Assembly: GCA_017999235.1 (NCBI GenBank)
Contig: JAGOBN010000227.1
Span: 1 to 6,727, forward strand
Source of the DNA: Anaerolineales bacterium
GTDB taxonomy: Bacteria; Chloroflexota; Anaerolineae; Anaerolineales; UBA6663
Reading direction: 5' to 3'
Length of the DNA: 6,727 nucleotides
Shown here: one piece after another, positions 6,484-6,727 of the stretch
How the letters are laid out: each line of letters starts with the position of its first letter
Numbering within the stretch: position 1 is the stretch's first letter
Made by a program: the position numbers and the translations under genes
Notes under the pieces: model-generated
The model's database searches: none
Told to the model about the DNA's origin: nothing
The model's input: the letters and a program-made list of their open reading frames with translations, nothing else

Positions 6484-6512
6484 ATTATACGCCGAAGCGC
6501 GCCAAACCTCAG
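6484..6512 (-). promoter_or_regulatory. Possible internal sigma-70-type promoter before tyrA
   Basis: The minus strand has a perfect TATAAT (-10) at 6489-6484, 17 nt after CTGAGG (6512-6507), which matches TTGACA at only three of six places. A perfect -10 hexamer is unexpected in DNA this rich in GC, and it falls in the only real intergenic gap. Transcription would start near 6477, leaving a short leader of about 27 nt before tyrA. The weak -35 and the missing Shine-Dalgarno downstream keep the confidence low. If real, it would let tyrA and the later genes be expressed apart from DAHP synthase. Confidence 0.35.
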
Positions 6513-6727
6513 CACTCGCGGTCCACCGCCGCCGCGATGCGGCGCACCTCGCGGATCAGCTGCGCGAACTTCTCCGGCTTGAGCGACTGGCCGCCGTCGG
6601 ACAGCGCCTCGTCCGGGTGCGGGTGCACCTCGATCACCAGGCCGTCCGCGCCGGCCGCCACCGCCGCCTTGGCGACGGCCAGCACATACTCCCACTTGCC
6701 GGTGCTGTGGCTGGGGTCCAGCACCAC
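6509..6727 (-). CDS. 3-deoxy-7-phosphoheptulonate (DAHP) synthase, C-terminal end (partial, 5' end outside window)
   Basis: The last 72 codons of a DAHP synthase, which performs step 1: PEP + erythrose-4-phosphate to DAHP. The visible part is the end of the TIM barrel: LDPSHSTGK (residues 3-11 of the fragment), [11 protein letters not shown] (26-36) and ALSDGGQSL (41-49). His7, Glu33 and Asp44 are the likely metal ligands; their spacing (26 and 11 residues) equals that of the T. maritima enzyme as I recall it (His272, Glu298, Asp309). This places it in the AroF/AroG type I-beta (KDO8PS-like) group rather than the E. coli or plant-type groups. The first visible codon is GTG, read here as internal Val, because the barrel must begin far upstream. 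Whether it has the N-terminal ferredoxin-like regulatory domain or a chorismate mutase domain cannot be seen. It is the first visible gene of the operon and ends with TGA. The symbol is left open because aroF, aroG and aroA are all used for this group. Confidence 0.93.
   Translation of the reverse strand: MVLDPSHSTGKWEYVLAVAKAAVAAGADGLVIEVHPHPDEALSDGGQSLKPEKFAQLIREVRRIAAAVDREC

Noticed and set aside
1..6727. CRISPR arrays, tRNA or rRNA genes, insertion sequences, tandem repeats, undescribed defence or mobile systems
   Set aside because: The window is covered almost wall to wall by recognised metabolic genes. No regular repeat-spacer pattern, transposase, tRNA-like fold or unexplained stretch longer than 58 nt was seen.

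Overview
The window is a high-GC (about 70% by eye) bacterial chromosomal segment. Almost all of it is one minus-strand operon that encodes the complete shikimate pathway to chorismate, plus the tyrosine-branch dehydrogenase. Read 5'->3' on the minus strand (right to left), the order is: 3' end of a DAHP synthase, tyrA (prephenate/arogenate dehydrogenase), aroA (EPSP synthase), aroE (shikimate dehydrogenase), aroC (chorismate synthase), a fused shikimate kinase-dehydroquinate synthase (aroKB), and aroQ (type II dehydroquinase). All seven steps from E4P + PEP to chorismate are present, with TyrA taking carbon on towards tyrosine. At the left edge, on the plus strand, is the C-terminal end of a sensor histidine kinase. 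It converges on aroQ, and the two stop codons overlap.

The layout is tight. The gaps are 58 nt (DAHPS-tyrA), 13 nt (tyrA-aroA), 11 nt (aroA-aroE), 11 nt (aroE-aroC), a 4-nt GTGA overlap (aroC-aroKB, with the preferred start) and 14 nt (aroKB-aroQ). At two junctions the upstream TAA stop is part of the downstream Shine-Dalgarno. The only non-coding stretch of any size is the 58-nt DAHPS-tyrA gap. It holds a perfect TATAAT, a GC hairpin and no Shine-Dalgarno for tyrA, so it is the best candidate for internal regulation. The operon's main promoter and the N-terminal part of DAHP synthase lie beyond position 6727.

The gene order, the aroK-aroB fusion, the type II dehydroquinase and the KDO8PS-like DAHP synthase match, from memory, the Thermotoga maritima cluster (TM0343-TM0349). 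The GC content is far too high for Thermotoga. A GC-rich member of Chloroflexota (Anaerolineae-like) or another deep-branching phylum is my best guess, held with low to moderate confidence. I found no mobile element, CRISPR, RNA gene or undescribed system. This is a well-preserved biosynthetic operon with a few junction-level oddities.
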